From Trichomonas vaginalis G3 (taxonomy: Eukaryota > Parabasalia > Trichomonadida > Trichomonadidae): a stretch of 64,000 bases of DNA. Below the pieces are notes generated by a model. That model was not told the DNA's origin and searched no databases. It saw only the letters and a program-made list of their open reading frames with translations. This document shows positions 20,307 to 30,661 of this stretch, one piece after another; positions within the stretch are counted from its first letter, which is position 1; every line of letters starts with the position of its first letter. A program made the position numbers and the translations under genes. The stretch lies in NCBI RefSeq assembly GCF_026262505.1, contig NC_067204.1:5365797-5429796 (forward strand), read 5' to 3'.

Positions 20307-21990
20307 TGCAATTAACCATCCTCAATGACTATTGTTTTAATATAATTTTTAAATTTTTTAAAACTGACATTTTAGTTGTATATTTTTTCTAACAAAGGTA
20401 CATTCACTAGGCGATAACAGTAAAATGGGATGAAAATATGATAAATAGCATCCCTATATAGTGCCAAACAATATTTATACGGGCCAAAAAAATTGGCTAG
20501 AGATTTGGCGAGTTATAAAACTTAGAAAATTGAGAGGGATTTTTATTTTTGAATTTTTTTTGGAAAGTTAAAATTGCGATTAAAAATCGATTTCCAGGAG
20601 AACTAAGCATCTCATCATATATTTAAATCGATAAAAATATTAAATAATAGTTGAATAGTATAACAACGTGAAATTATGGCTGAATCTACAGAAAAAATGA
20701 ACATATTTGACATTTTTGAAAATTCATACGTTAGATGGTGACAGACTCATAAACTATACTTTAGCTAAGATTGATATATGGTTTCAACAACACATGGTTA
20801 AAATTGTAAAAATATTTTAGATTTCAAAAAGATATATATGGTAATATAATGGAACAAAGTCAACAAATAGCATGTTAAATATGTTATAATTAACTTTTTA
20901 TTAGATCCAATAGTAGATATCGAATGGTTTCCAGCTTTATGGTTAAATATTTTCTTTTCGAGCTTCTCTTTAACTGTTGTATTAAGGTTGTAAATTTTTG
21001 ATGCTAGAAACTATGGAATCTTCTTTGCTGCTGCATTTTTCTTGAGAGTTCTTGCAATTTCGAATAGATCTGCGCATTGTATGAAATTGAGGCTTTAAAA
21101 TATCTTGAAAACAGAATAGGACTGCTTTTCCAAAGGAATGCTTACTTGTAAATCAGAGAGTTTCAAAATTGAGAGCAAGATTATCATCATAACTTTCGAT
21201 TTTGCTGCGAAAAAGGAAGACAAGTAATTAACAAATCATTTACTGTTGTTCATCAAAAGAAGAAAACTTTGATAACAACTAATGATGATAAAATCAAGCT
21301 ATCTTTTAATATTTTAAATTGATAAGACATTCAAAATATTTGAATGGTTTAAAATATTTTCTTTTAATTTCTATAAGATATTATCATGATTATATAATAA
21401 AATTTAAATTTTTATTCAAAAAGGCAATATTTCAAACTTTTAATTTCAAAAATCTTAATTCTGCAATAAGTGTATTTAATTGTAGCAAATTTAATGATCC
21501 TTCGTCATGCTTAGCAATTTGGAACTCATAAATTAATGATTTCTTCAAGTAAAATTCTGCATTATTTCAAAAGTCAATAATTCTCTAGTAACTTTTCTTC
21601 AAACCCTAACCATTATATTATATGTATAATGGAGAATAATTGCAAAGAAAGATAGCCGAATTTACTGGGTAGTTCTTGTGATGCGAAATAATTGCAAATT
21701 AACACATAGTTTTAACAGCATCAATCTCTTTTTGCTCTCATTTAAATGCATTCGCACACTTTAATTTTGAAATATAAGAGTTTTGGAAATTATCAAATTT
21801 ATCTGCTCAAATACTATAGATCTTCATAAGTGTTAATAGAATCACCAGCCTTACATATAGTGTTTAATATAATGATGCACATCATACTGGGATTTATTCC
21901 TTATTCATCTAGTTATTATAAGATTTACAACCCCATGAAAATTTAAAATTTTGTCAAAAATAGTGAATGTACCTTTTTTCTAACACAACT

Positions 21991-22808
21991 ATCAATAAAT
22001 TGTAATATCATTATACTATATATTAATATGAATTTTTATAGAAAAGCTTTATTTTTTTCTCAATTTTTAATTTCATTTCAGTCTCTAAACTTTCTTACTA
22101 TGTAAAAACGTATTATTATAGTAATAAAATAAAATACATGTTTATTCGATCTCGTATTTCAAAAAAATAAAATTACTTATATAAAAAGATTCTCTTTAGT
22201 CAACTTTCTTTTTGAATCTCTAATAAGTTTTTACTGTTGCTTCTATATATTAAGTATTGATTCTTGTAGTAAAGAAAATCCGGAACGTTTATTTATTAGA
22301 ATACTCGAACTTTGACTTACATATTACTAATTGTAATTATTTTCAAGAGCTATTTCTATTACTCCTACTTGTTCGGCTTAAAATCTGCTATATTGTTAAG
22401 ATAAACTAAGTCTAAATTTTGAACCATTTTTTGAAGTTTAAAGTGTAATACATATCGATTTTTTATCCGAATTTAAGAATTGCTTCAAAGTTTTAGCGTG
22501 AAATCGTGCATTTTTTCTAATGAAATTGTTATTATAAGATAAGCAATCTGAGTTTTTTTGAATAATATGTCACTACACATGATAGAGCGTTACGTGCTGA
22601 AAAGTTACGCTTCGTTCTGAAAGTGGTAATGAAGTTTTATTAGAATTCATCAAAAAAACGTATGAAAATAATCGTATGTCAAAATGTGAGCACTTCTCAA
22701 AATTTGCTCACATTTTGACTATTTTTGTGAGATCTTCCTCACAATTTTTTGACAAACGTACAAAAAAAGTGCCAAAATGTGAGCAAATGTGAGCAATTTT
22801 TATATCTC
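21991..22808. repeat. MULE right terminal inverted repeat, 818 bp
   Basis: Partner of 18927-19744. Equal length and near-perfect identity indicate a recent transposition. Confidence 0.85.
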
Positions 22809-23745
22809 CATCGTTTGTGTTATAGCCAAGTATTTCAATAACCACTCCTCGCTTTGCTTCGTCAATGGTTTCAGCAAGTTTGCCATTACTACTTTCGACT
22901 AATTTCTGACGAGGATAAAGTGCAATAGAGTCGTCAGCAGCTTTTATAAGATATCCATTACCTTGCGTAGAGTCTACGATATAATAGTTTCTACTTAACC
23001 TTAAACGTTTCTTTGTCAACGGTTTGTCGTCAAGAACTACACGAACTTTTGTACCAGGAATGAGGGTAAATTGTGTTGAATTTCTGATATTTTGTGTTTG
23101 ACTTCGTTTCTTTTGTATATACTTTTCTTCTTGTTGTTGTGTCATTGAATTTGGTGTATGTCCTGTTGTAGAATGTGTTGAGGAATTATATACTTCGAGA
23201 AAATGTTTCATTGTTTCTTCGGTAAAGTCTCGCTCTTGGTTTAAATCTCTGAGAGTCCTTATGAAGCGGTTTATGATGCCGAGTATGTTATGGTTATGGT
23301 CTTCAGTAGTGTAGTGAGTTATGTTATGCTTAATGAGAAAATCTGTGATTTCGTTGCTGAGGTATGCACTGTCTTGGTCTGATGTTAAAGTACTTGGGCT
23401 ATGTTCTGCTACAAACTTTTGTAAAACTCTTAACACTTCACGAGTTCCTTTATTTTTCATTGGATATGCATATGCTTTACGAGTGTTAACATTTATGAAG
23501 ATGAGGAATGGTTTATGTCCTCCTTTTCTGCTTTGAATGAGAGTGTCAAATTGGTATGCGTCAGGAGTGTTGGAGTAAATTGGTAAAAAGTAGTCGTAAG
23601 GGTTTATTTTTGTTTGATGTACAACATTTTTGTCAAAGAACTTTTTCACTTCAGCTCTGTTAGTAAATCCCCGACTCTTTGCAGCTTCATTGAACTTCTT
23701 AAATGACCTCCATGGATGTTGTTCGAATACTTCTTTCAAGCTCAT
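22809..23745 (-). pseudogene. Retroviral-type integrase, main part (E2)
   Basis: Polinton c-integrase of the DDE superfamily. Seen: first Asp in YQFDTLIQS, second Asp in TSDQDSAYLS, then HNILGIINRFIRTLRDLN where the family carries its third acidic region. A basic region follows, then a beta-barrel-like tail (PGTKVRVVLDDKPLTKK). The gene starts at 23745 and runs into the MULE, which interrupts it; 22809-22817 is the MULE target duplication. This enzyme would insert the linear element and generate the 5-6 bp duplications seen here. Confidence 0.8.
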
Positions 23746-23764
23746 TTATGTAAAGTTAAAGATT

Positions 23765-26700
23765 TTAACCAACTCGTATCCAAGCGTGTATTGTTATATA
23801 AGGAGGCATATAATCTTTTCCATTACCTGCTGGGTCTGTAATACCAGCTACAACATGTGTATGATTTCCTGCGGTTCCACAGAAAATACCTGTGCTTGAA
23901 TCTACTGGGTCAGTTGAAATATCATATCTATCCATTCCCTGTCTATCCGAACCTGCCGCAAGATTTCTATAACCTCTTTTTGTTATTGAATGTGAATGGT
24001 TTCCTTCCACAGATGTTCTTCCACTGAACCTATGCATATGTGAAGGAAGGTTTTCAATACCTATTTTCTTTGAACCTCCCATCTTCATTGACTGCGTATT
24101 AGTGTAGAATGGAAAACTGTCAACTATTTCATACCATCTACCACCAAATAAAGTGTTTGGATTTATTGGATTCATAGACGTATAAACAGCTCCTATAGGA
24201 TATATTAAATCATATATGCTCATAACTCTATAAACATATTCTAAAGAACTTATGTCATTAAATACCATTTGGAATGTATCTCCCGGATGAAATGTTGCAT
24301 TTGTTCCACTTTTATAATGTAATGTTAGTTCAATAGAATTATCCAAGAAAAATTCAAAAGTATCTGGTTGAAGACCTCTAACAAATTCAAATGGAGTTGC
24401 TGGTTCACCATTTATAATTTCTGTTGTAAATGCCATTGTATCCGGTTTCGAAAATTTCTTTGTTAGTTCTGCATCCACATAAGTTTTGTCTGCTTTCTTA
24501 TCTAACATTGCGGGTAGTTCATGTGCTTCAAAGTTTCTGGCATGACTTTCAATATTCCTGCAACTCTTATCTAAATTGTTTAGTGTATCTTTTACGCTTG
24601 TACTTGGATTCTCTAAAGGTGCACTTGAACCAAGGTCAAAGTTCAATATTACATCGTCTGCTCTAACAGTAGTGAAGGATTTATGTGTATGTTTAATATC
24701 CGCTTTACTATTTAATGTAGCTTGAAGTTCATTTATATCGGAGATATTGTGTTTATGAGATTTCAAAACTTTGTTCATTGCTTCGAGTTCATCTTTGTCA
24801 GCTTTACTTTTAATAGCATCTTCAAACGTTATTTTTGACTTAACTCTCAAAGTAAATCTTGGTTCAACTAGTACACCGTTAACATTGAAAGTAGAGGCAT
24901 AAATTTCACCGGTATAACCAAATGCTTCTGGTGCTTTAGCTACATCATACTGTACAGTACAGCTTATGTCATAACCTTTAGCACGAATGTATTTATATCT
25001 TCTTTCATTAACATTTTTTGTCTTCGCTTCATCACTTCGTGTTAAATATCCATGATAGTCCGTTATAATCTGTTCATCTGAACTTATATAATGAACATGG
25101 TTCTTGTCCGCTTTACTATTTAATGTAGCTTGAAGTTCATTTATATCGGAGATATTGTGTTTATGAGATTTCAAAACTTTGTTCATTGCGTCAAGTTCAT
25201 TTTTGTCCGCTTTACTATTTAATGTAGCTTGAAGTTCATTTATATCGGAGATATTGTGTTTATGTTCTTTATCTGCTTTTTCGGCTAATTTCTCTTCTAT
25301 CTCATTTATTTCAAGTTCATGCCTACCACCACCTCCCGAAGAAGTATTTTTCTTCAGCTCTTGAAGAACGTCCACTTCGCCATCTTTGGTGTCAATAATG
25401 AGACTTTGTGTTAAAACCTTTCCTGTCTTAATGGATGTTTGTAAAACTTCTTCTTCACCGTGTTCGGGGTCATGGTCGTCATCATATCTTGTGAAATCAG
25501 AGATGTTGTCATACATTAAGCATATCTGTCTCAAAAGTTCTGCTATTTGAAACTGGAACGAAAGATATACAGAACTTTCATCATCTCCTAAAGTCAAGTC
25601 TGCTTTCTTAAGTATTTCTTGAATGTATGCAATGAGAACAGAGTACCTTGGAAAATATTCGAACAATATTTCATTAGCTGTTGGTTTTGGTGGTTCTTTT
25701 GGAGTTTCTGTTGTTTCAGTTCCTTCTGTAGGTTCTGTTGGAGTTTCTGCATCTCTTGACTTCAATGCTCTTGCTCTCAAAGACCTAAATGTTAGAGCAC
25801 CGGGTTTTACAAAGGACTTTATAAATGCTTTAATAGTTCCTGGTAAGTTATTGTTAGCATTAAGTAAGTTCCTTATGCTTCCATCATGTACGTCCATAGC
25901 ACTATGTAAAAAATCTATACTTTTCTTGTAGTCAGCAATAGACTGACTGTGATTTTTTAAAGATTTGTCAATACCTTTAAGCCAATCTTCATGCATGTCT
26001 GATACTGAGCCAAGAATATCATTTGCTTCCTTTAGTGTATTTTGTGCTTGTCGTAAAGTATCCAATCCCGTACGTGCATTGTTTGCTATACGTCTTACAG
26101 TATCTATTTGACTCCTTGTTTCTTGCATCCAACCAGATAAAGTTTTAATAGTATCCGAACCATTTGAAATGAAGTTCAAAGCATTTTTAACGTCATTTAA
26201 AACTTCTTCACCAAGTACCGCCCATATCTTTCCGATTTGGTATTGAAGAACTCCATATGAAGCAGCTGTTAAACCAGTATTTATAAGGTTCCATATCCAT
26301 GATTTAGCAGTTTTTCCATCCTTTCCATCTACACCATCCAAACCGTTCTCGCCTTGAGGTCCTTGTATTCCTTGTATTCCTTGTATTCCTTGTATTCCTT
26401 GTGGTCCTTGAGGTCCTTGAGGTCCGGTGTCACCCTTCTCTCCTTTCAGTTCATCTTTATGTTCGTTATAATATTCTAATGTCATAAGGTGTACATCATT
26501 ACTGCTACCAGCAACGCCAAGAATTTGTTTCTCATTCATGACTAAATTCTTTAAGCATTTAATGTTGTCGTCAAATCGAAAGCTCTTTAACAATTCAATG
26601 AGAACATTTAATACTTTCACTAATGAGGCATCTACTGTTGAATTTATATATTGCACCGTTCCATCATTTATGATGGGAACCTTGCTTGTTGTAATGAATG

Positions 26701-26860
26701 GGTCATAAGTGTTAAAAGTATCGAAATCAATGACTTTTTTAGTTTTTCCATCGTCAATGACTAAATCATTGCCTTCAATGGTTAAAGTTGAGTTTTCGTT
26801 TACTAGTTCATGTGCTCTTCTTGCTTCATTTGTTTCATACGCATATGCAGCAATAGTCAT
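23765..26860 (-). CDS. Collagen-like, tail-collar fibre protein, 1031 aa (E2)
   Basis: The longest intact frame in E2. Layout: N-terminal region (1-140); a collagen-like Gly-X-Y stretch (about 142-180, GPQGPQGPQGIQGIQ); a long helical section with trimer-like heptads (about 200-480); repeated modules SHKHNISDINELQATLNSKADK, four near-copies (about 520-720); and a C-terminal domain (about 870-1031). The C-terminal motifs GAVYTSMNPINPNTLFGG, GGSKKIGIENLPSHMH and DYMPPYITIHAWIRVG are those of phage tail-collar/baseplate fibre tips. This is a likely trimeric receptor-binding spike of the E2 particle. It lies between integrase and the plus-strand virion gene at 26878, with divergent starts 17 bp apart. 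Confidence 0.75.
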   Translation of the reverse strand: MTIAAYAYETNEARRAHELVNENSTLTIEGNDLVIDDGKTKKVIDFDTFNTYDPFITTSKVPIINDGTVQYINSTVDASLVKVLNVLIELLKSFRFDDNIKCLKNLVMNEKQILGVAGSSNDVHLMTLEYYNEHKDELKGEKGDTGPQGPQGPQGIQGIQGIQGIQGPQGENGLDGVDGKDGKTAKSWIWNLINTGLTAASYGVLQYQIGKIWAVLGEEVLNDVKNALNFISNGSDTIKTLSGWMQETRSQIDTVRRIANNARTGLDTLRQAQNTLKEANDILGSVSDMHEDWLKGIDKSLKNHSQSIADYKKSIDFLHSAMDVHDGSIRNLLNANNNLPGTIKAFIKSFVKPGALTFRSLRARALKSRDAETPTEPTEGTETTETPKEPPKPTANEILFEYFPRYSVLIAYIQEILKKADLTLGDDESSVYLSFQFQIAELLRQICLMYDNISDFTRYDDDHDPEHGEEEVLQTSIKTGKVLTQSLIIDTKDGEVDVLQELKKNTSSGGGGRHELEINEIEEKLAEKADKEHKHNISDINELQATLNSKADKNELDAMNKVLKSHKHNISDINELQATLNSKADKNHVHYISSDEQIITDYHGYLTRSDEAKTKNVNERRYKYIRAKGYDISCTVQYDVAKAPEAFGYTGEIYASTFNVNGVLVEPRFTLRVKSKITFEDAIKSKADKDELEAMNKVLKSHKHNISDINELQATLNSKADIKHTHKSFTTVRADDVILNFDLGSSAPLENPSTSVKDTLNNLDKSCRNIESHARNFEAHELPAMLDKKADKTYVDAELTKKFSKPDTMAFTTEIINGEPATPFEFVRGLQPDTFEFFLDNSIELTLHYKSGTNATFHPGDTFQMVFNDISSLEYVYRVMSIYDLIYPIGAVYTSMNPINPNTLFGGRWYEIVDSFPFYTNTQSMKMGGSKKIGIENLPSHMHRFSGRTSVEGNHSHSITKRGYRNLAAGSDRQGMDRYDISTDPVDSSTGIFCGTAGNHTHVVAGITDPAGNGKDYMPPYITIHAWIRVG

Positions 26861-26877
26861 ATTTTAATGAGAATAAA

Positions 26878-27642
26878 ATGTTGTTCTATTTGCAAAGTAC
26901 AGACCCAAACGAATACGGGACAGTAAAGCTACAAACAAACTTAGGTCTTCAGAATGAAGCGCTTGCATTCAGAATGGTTGACTTCAATACTATCGCAACT
27001 TTTGTCATAACAGATGAAACAGATTTCATAGAGATTGAAATAGATGACAAAAGAAGTTTTATAACATTTCCTAACAGAGCAGAGTATAGAATAGATAAAA
27101 TTGCTGGAGTGTTAAATGCTCTCATAAATGAAGAAACTATTGACAACATAGATGTCGAACTCTCTTCTGAGGGAACATTGAAGTTCAGTAGCAAGAAAGA
27201 GTTCAAGATAACACGAATGAGTCATAGAGTTCAACTTCTTTTAGGAGCATACCATATGACATTTCCTTTGAAAAGTGTTGACAAAACGATTGAGATGAAA
27301 TCTGTTCCATACGTATGTTATGGCAATTGTTTATACATTGAGTCTAAAATAGCTAATGTCACAGGTATTTCAGGAGTTAATAGTAAAGGTTCAGTAGAAT
27401 ATAAATCCTTCTGTTATGCAGTCAATTCAATGTTCATTCCAAATGTTCCTGTCATAGCAACTCATTTAGGTAAATGGGTTCGCATTAGTCCTCATAATTT
27501 GAAAGACATGCAATTCAGACTTGTTGACTTTCAAGGAGAGCCTGTAGAACTGAAGGCACCAGTGCGAATGACTGTTGAAGTTGACTTTTTAGAAAATATT
27601 AAATGCAACAGCTTACAAGAGAACTCAGAGCTAAAAATATAA
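26878..27642 (+). CDS. Minor virion protein, penton-like candidate, 254 aa (E2)
   Basis: Beta-rich throughout. Ends with FRLVDFQGEPVELKAPVRMTVEVDFL. A related ending (IRLVEPSSMKDVVLPKDGKDGLIIEM) is in the E2 protein at 29780. That closing strand pattern is common in Polinton and phage vertex or adaptor proteins. I infer a penton or other minor capsid protein, not proven. It overlaps the start of the next gene (27603) and is divergent from the fibre gene. Confidence 0.5.
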   Translation: MLFYLQSTDPNEYGTVKLQTNLGLQNEALAFRMVDFNTIATFVITDETDFIEIEIDDKRSFITFPNRAEYRIDKIAGVLNALINEETIDNIDVELSSEGTLKFSSKKEFKITRMSHRVQLLLGAYHMTFPLKSVDKTIEMKSVPYVCYGNCLYIESKIANVTGISGVNSKGSVEYKSFCYAVNSMFIPNVPVIATHLGKWVRISPHNLKDMQFRLVDFQGEPVELKAPVRMTVEVDFLENIKCNSLQENSELKI

Positions 27643-27842
27643 AGTATGAATGTTATGTATTAGGTCATGAACTTTGGTTGTTGCTGTTTGATGAAACAAA
27701 TGAGTTAGTTATGTCAGTCAAGAGAACAGAAAAATATTGTGTTAGTGAAAACTGCACCAAGTCAATAAGATTAGGTTTGCATTATGAAGATGAGTTCGAT
27801 ACTGTTGAAGAAGTTTTGGATAGATATTACAAATTGCTTTAA
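27603..27842 (+). CDS. Small E2 protein, 79 aa
   Basis: Begins MQQLTRELRAKNIKYECYVLGHELWLLLF. A compact alpha/beta protein ending DTVEEVLDRYYKLL. It overlaps the 3' end of the penton-like gene by 40 bases in another frame and meets the convergent 27839 gene tail to tail with 4 bases shared. Unrecognised. Confidence 0.5.
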   Translation: MQQLTRELRAKNIKYECYVLGHELWLLLFDETNELVMSVKRTEKYCVSENCTKSIRLGLHYEDEFDTVEEVLDRYYKLL

Positions 27843-28453
27843 TTTACTAAAACATATTTCAAGCAAAGTTTATATTCTGTTGAAAGTTTTGTATACTCGT
27901 TCGAATATTTATACTTAAACTCAACTCCTGTAGTTCCTGGTGTTTCAATGATGCGGATGTTACCTATTTTCATGAATATTGGCGTTTGACCACAGCATTC
28001 GATTTCAGGGTCGAGATAGTCAATGACACATTGCTTTCCTGTTATTCGTGAGATAACATTTTCTAAATCCTCCTTTGTTAGAATTATTTGGTTCTTACTT
28101 ATAAGATTTACCAAAAGCTTCTTATCGTCTTTGAGTAAGATAGTTTGGTATAACTGAAGAAGGTAATGGTCTACGTTATCTGAAGGATTTGTTTGAACAT
28201 TTGTGTAAGGGTTGTCGTTGGCTTCTCTTGAAAGAATTTGGTCCAGTGGTGGATACTCTAACTTAACATCTGATGTAGCGTTAGCGTTTGAAGTTGTGTT
28301 TAAATTCACGGATTTCAGCTCTGGTTCTGGTTCTTTCAAACACTCTGAACTATAGTTCTTTATGACAATATTGTTTGTCGTTCGTGAGTCAACATTTGAT
28401 GTTGGTTCAATTGGAACATTTACGGCACCAGCTAAGATGGATTTGCTTCTCAT
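27839..28453 (-). CDS. Conserved Polinton protein with CCG motif, 204 aa (E2)
   Basis: The C-terminal half (about 95-204) is clearly related to the E3 protein at 50473-51159. Shared features are a DNVDHYLLQLYQTI-like helix, an IILTKEDLENVI helix, the invariant ...E(C/S)CCG motif and the terminal EYKLCLKYVLVN / EYKISLEKFFVKAI. The N-terminal half is variable and polar. It is found in two different Polinton families beside the packaging ATPase, so a core virion or assembly role is likely. The paired cysteines could be redox or metal-binding. Confidence 0.65.
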   Translation of the reverse strand: MRSKSILAGAVNVPIEPTSNVDSRTTNNIVIKNYSSECLKEPEPELKSVNLNTTSNANATSDVKLEYPPLDQILSREANDNPYTNVQTNPSDNVDHYLLQLYQTILLKDDKKLLVNLISKNQIILTKEDLENVISRITGKQCVIDYLDPEIECCGQTPIFMKIGNIRIIETPGTTGVEFKYKYSNEYTKLSTEYKLCLKYVLVN

Positions 28454-28478
28454 TTCATATAGAATAAAAACCTTTTAT

Positions 28479-28796
28479 ATGTATGAAATGAACAATATAC
28501 TCGACAAGGGTTTGAATGTAAAGCTAACGAATGAAAATATTGTTGAATTCACTGAGACAGGTGCTGTGTATAAAGATGTAGAACTACTGAACAAAAGAGC
28601 TAAGGGAAGAAGCAGGAACATGAACAAAGGGTGGAAGCCTATAAAAATTTATGTCAATGATGGCTCAGGAGGTTCAAACATAAAGTATGCAGAAAGTTAT
28701 AGAGTTTATGCTCTCAAAGGTGAAAAGCCTTCATTTAAGAACAGCTATTCTAACGCATATCCTCAAAAGCTAACGGATGGGAAGTGGATGATATGA
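28479..28796 (+). CDS. Unknown E2 protein, 105 aa
   Basis: Starts MYEMNNILDKGLNVKLTNEN (an ATG three codons later is equally possible). A basic middle KRAKGRSRNMNKGWKPIKIYV is followed by a SYRVYALKGEKPSFKNSY segment. Divergent from the CCG gene; their starts are about 25 bases apart. A further open stretch of 22 codons follows immediately (28797-28865) and may be nothing. Function unknown. Confidence 0.5.
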   Translation: MYEMNNILDKGLNVKLTNENIVEFTETGAVYKDVELLNKRAKGRSRNMNKGWKPIKIYVNDGSGGSNIKYAESYRVYALKGEKPSFKNSYSNAYPQKLTDGKWMI

Positions 28797-28875
28797 ATGA
28801 CAGCAAAAATATTAACAGAAATGGCGACAGAGATGCATGGAATTTGTTTACCATCAGTCAATTGAAGCATAAGAT

Positions 28876-29763
28876 TTAAAACAATGTTGGTCGTTCCCAT
28901 GGAATATTTTTGACTTTAATGGTATTAGTCATGATATGAATCTCAAGGTATGAACGAGGAGAGATGAGAGACTTATATGCTTCCCAAATTTCTTCAAAAG
29001 GTAATGTTATACCTGACTGTTTCCAAATGAGTTCAATATCATAGCGTGAGAAACCTTGAAAGATAACGAAGTCAGTTATGAGACGTTTTATGTTTAAAGC
29101 AAGGAAACGCCATGTTTGCATAAGTATTGCTACAGTTAAATGGTAATGTCTGACTTTAGTTATGATGTTAGCTAATGGTGAGTCAGGCTTTGACACTAAA
29201 CCTTTTCCGGCGAAGTCGTCACAAACGAGCAGAGTGTTTGAAGGATACTTTTTGAAGGGGTATTTTGAAAGTTTTGATAGAATGTAGTTTGTCAGTCGTT
29301 TCATATCGTAAACTCCTGAGTATTGACGTAAGTGGTGTTTGTCAATAATTCTTTCCATCTCTTCTGAAGTCTTTTGCATTCCTGACTGTATAAATTCAAC
29401 AATGGCATAATATTTCCTCTTACGTCGAATGTAACGTTGAAGAAATTCAATGAGTTCACTGTCTGAAACTTTAACGACAGAGGCTTGAACTTTTGACATA
29501 AATGTTTTCGCTGTTGAATCCATAGAGTCTGAAGTTGCTGATATAATGATTTGGTCATAGTAAGAGTCGTTTCCTAAACGCTCTGTTATGAGTATATGAC
29601 GAATGAGGTTAAATGTCTTACCTGAACCCATCTTTCCACAATAGAAATAAACACCATTTGAACAGAACTCATAGTCCTTACTGAAAGGAAGAATAAGAGA
29701 AGAGTTAAGTTTGTCTGTAGTTTCATTCATGTCTTCATCTACGTCATGTATTAAATGCTTCAT
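28876..29763 (-). CDS. Packaging ATPase, FtsK/HerA type (E2)
   Basis: 295 residues. Walker A is GKMGSGKT (about residues 42-49) and Walker B is TLLVCDDF (about 178-185). An Arg/Gln-rich sensor region follows (HYHLTVAILMQTW). This matches the genome-packaging ATPases of Polintons, adenovirus-like and NCLDV-type viruses, which pump DNA into the capsid. It is the homologue of the E3 gene at 52132. Divergent from the 29780 gene with only 16 bases between the starts, so the promoters overlap. Confidence 0.85.
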   Translation of the reverse strand: MKHLIHDVDEDMNETTDKLNSSLILPFSKDYEFCSNGVYFYCGKMGSGKTFNLIRHILITERLGNDSYYDQIIISATSDSMDSTAKTFMSKVQASVVKVSDSELIEFLQRYIRRKRKYYAIVEFIQSGMQKTSEEMERIIDKHHLRQYSGVYDMKRLTNYILSKLSKYPFKKYPSNTLLVCDDFAGKGLVSKPDSPLANIITKVRHYHLTVAILMQTWRFLALNIKRLITDFVIFQGFSRYDIELIWKQSGITLPFEEIWEAYKSLISPRSYLEIHIMTNTIKVKNIPWERPTLF

Positions 29764-29779
29764 TTTATCTCCATTAAAA

Positions 29780-30661
29780 ATGCAAGTCAGAAATATTCAG
29801 AACATAGCACCGAGTCTAACTGACAAGAGTATAAAGATATACTATGAACACGTTATGATGAAACCAACCAAAATTCAAGAAAGTCAGTATACTTATGAAT
29901 ATCCAAGGCACTGGGTAGAGTATGTAGGAGGTGAGAAAGCTATTGAAATCAGACAAGTTCGAAGTATTCCAGCAGGAAGAACAATATTATTGAAGAACTT
30001 TAATGTTTTGAGGTATAATGATGAAACAAAGAAGCAAGATAGTTTCCCTGTTGCTGTGTATGTGAACCTAGACACAGGAGATGACATGAAAGTTTTTAAC
30101 ACAAAGCTTCAAACGGTAGTGAGAGAACAACTGACTGCGGAAGGGCATCCATTACCTTCAGAAGTTACCATAGCATATAATTTTGAAACAAACTCAATAG
30201 ATTTTAAAGTCATCTCTGCAAAGAAGTCAGGTTTTACATTTAATGAAGCAGATGTATATTCGAATGAAAACTTCAAAGCTATTGCATGGTTAGATAATGA
30301 CGATTGCTTTAAGAAAATATTTAAATACAGTGACTCAACGATGTCAATAGATGACCTTCGTGGAATGTTACCATCGACGTTTACAGTTGAAGGCTCAGCA
30401 GGATTGCTTACAAGATTGTCAATTGGTGGTATTTGGTCTCGTGAGAACATTGTTATAAAATCCAGTATAAGTGAATTTGCTGAAGAATCTATATTATGTC
30501 TTTCAAACTATATGTATTCGCCGCCGAAGCATTATAGTATAACAAACTTTGTCAGTAAGTTTAACATAAGACTTGTCGAACCTTCTTCAATGAAAGATGT
30601 TGTGCTACCTAAAGATGGAAAGGATGGACTCATTATTGAGATGATTTTAATTGCATATTAA
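29780..30661 (+). CDS. Minor virion protein, 293 aa (E2)
   Basis: The start is taken at ATG 29780 (MQVRNIQNIAPSLTDKSIKIYYEHV), as the longer frame overlaps the ATPase start. Beta-rich, ending FNIRLVEPSSMKDVVLPKDGKDGLIIEMILIAY. The same architecture is seen in the gene at 26878, so the two may be a pair of vertex or minor capsid proteins. A phage penton or adaptor relation is inferred only. Followed directly by the 30662 gene. Confidence 0.5.
   Translation: MQVRNIQNIAPSLTDKSIKIYYEHVMMKPTKIQESQYTYEYPRHWVEYVGGEKAIEIRQVRSIPAGRTILLKNFNVLRYNDETKKQDSFPVAVYVNLDTGDDMKVFNTKLQTVVREQLTAEGHPLPSEVTIAYNFETNSIDFKVISAKKSGFTFNEADVYSNENFKAIAWLDNDDCFKKIFKYSDSTMSIDDLRGMLPSTFTVEGSAGLLTRLSIGGIWSRENIVIKSSISEFAEESILCLSNYMYSPPKHYSITNFVSKFNIRLVEPSSMKDVVLPKDGKDGLIIEMILIAY

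Larger units (their letters stand above)
18927..22808. mobile_element. MULE-like DNA transposon, non-autonomous
   Basis: 3,882 bp with exact 9-bp target duplications catcgtttg (18918-18926, 22809-22817), the hallmark of Mutator-like elements. Terminal inverted repeats are 818 bp each (18927-19744 and 21991-22808), beginning GAGATATAAAAATTGCTCAC. The repeat tips contain GCTCACATTT words several times and a TGTGAG..AGATCTCACA palindrome. The 2.2-kb middle has no frame above about 70 codons and no transposase, so it must rely on one supplied elsewhere. A tandem duplication of about 70 bp sits inside (near 20117-20186 and 20238-20306). It lies inside the E2 integrase gene and is the youngest insertion of the nest. 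Confidence 0.88.

Noticed and set aside
20052-21531. Small open frames inside the MULE as transposase remains
   Set aside because: 60-70 codons, no DDE or zinc-finger motifs, and one set is merely a tandem duplication.
22809-23745. LTR retroelement because of a retroviral-type integrase
   Set aside because: No reverse transcriptase, gag or LTRs. The gene lies in a Polinton with PolB and a packaging ATPase, where such integrases are standard.
23765-26860. Bacteriophage or bacterial contamination because of the tail-collar domain
   Set aside because: The gene lies between the terminal repeats of E2 and shares its base composition and strand blocks.
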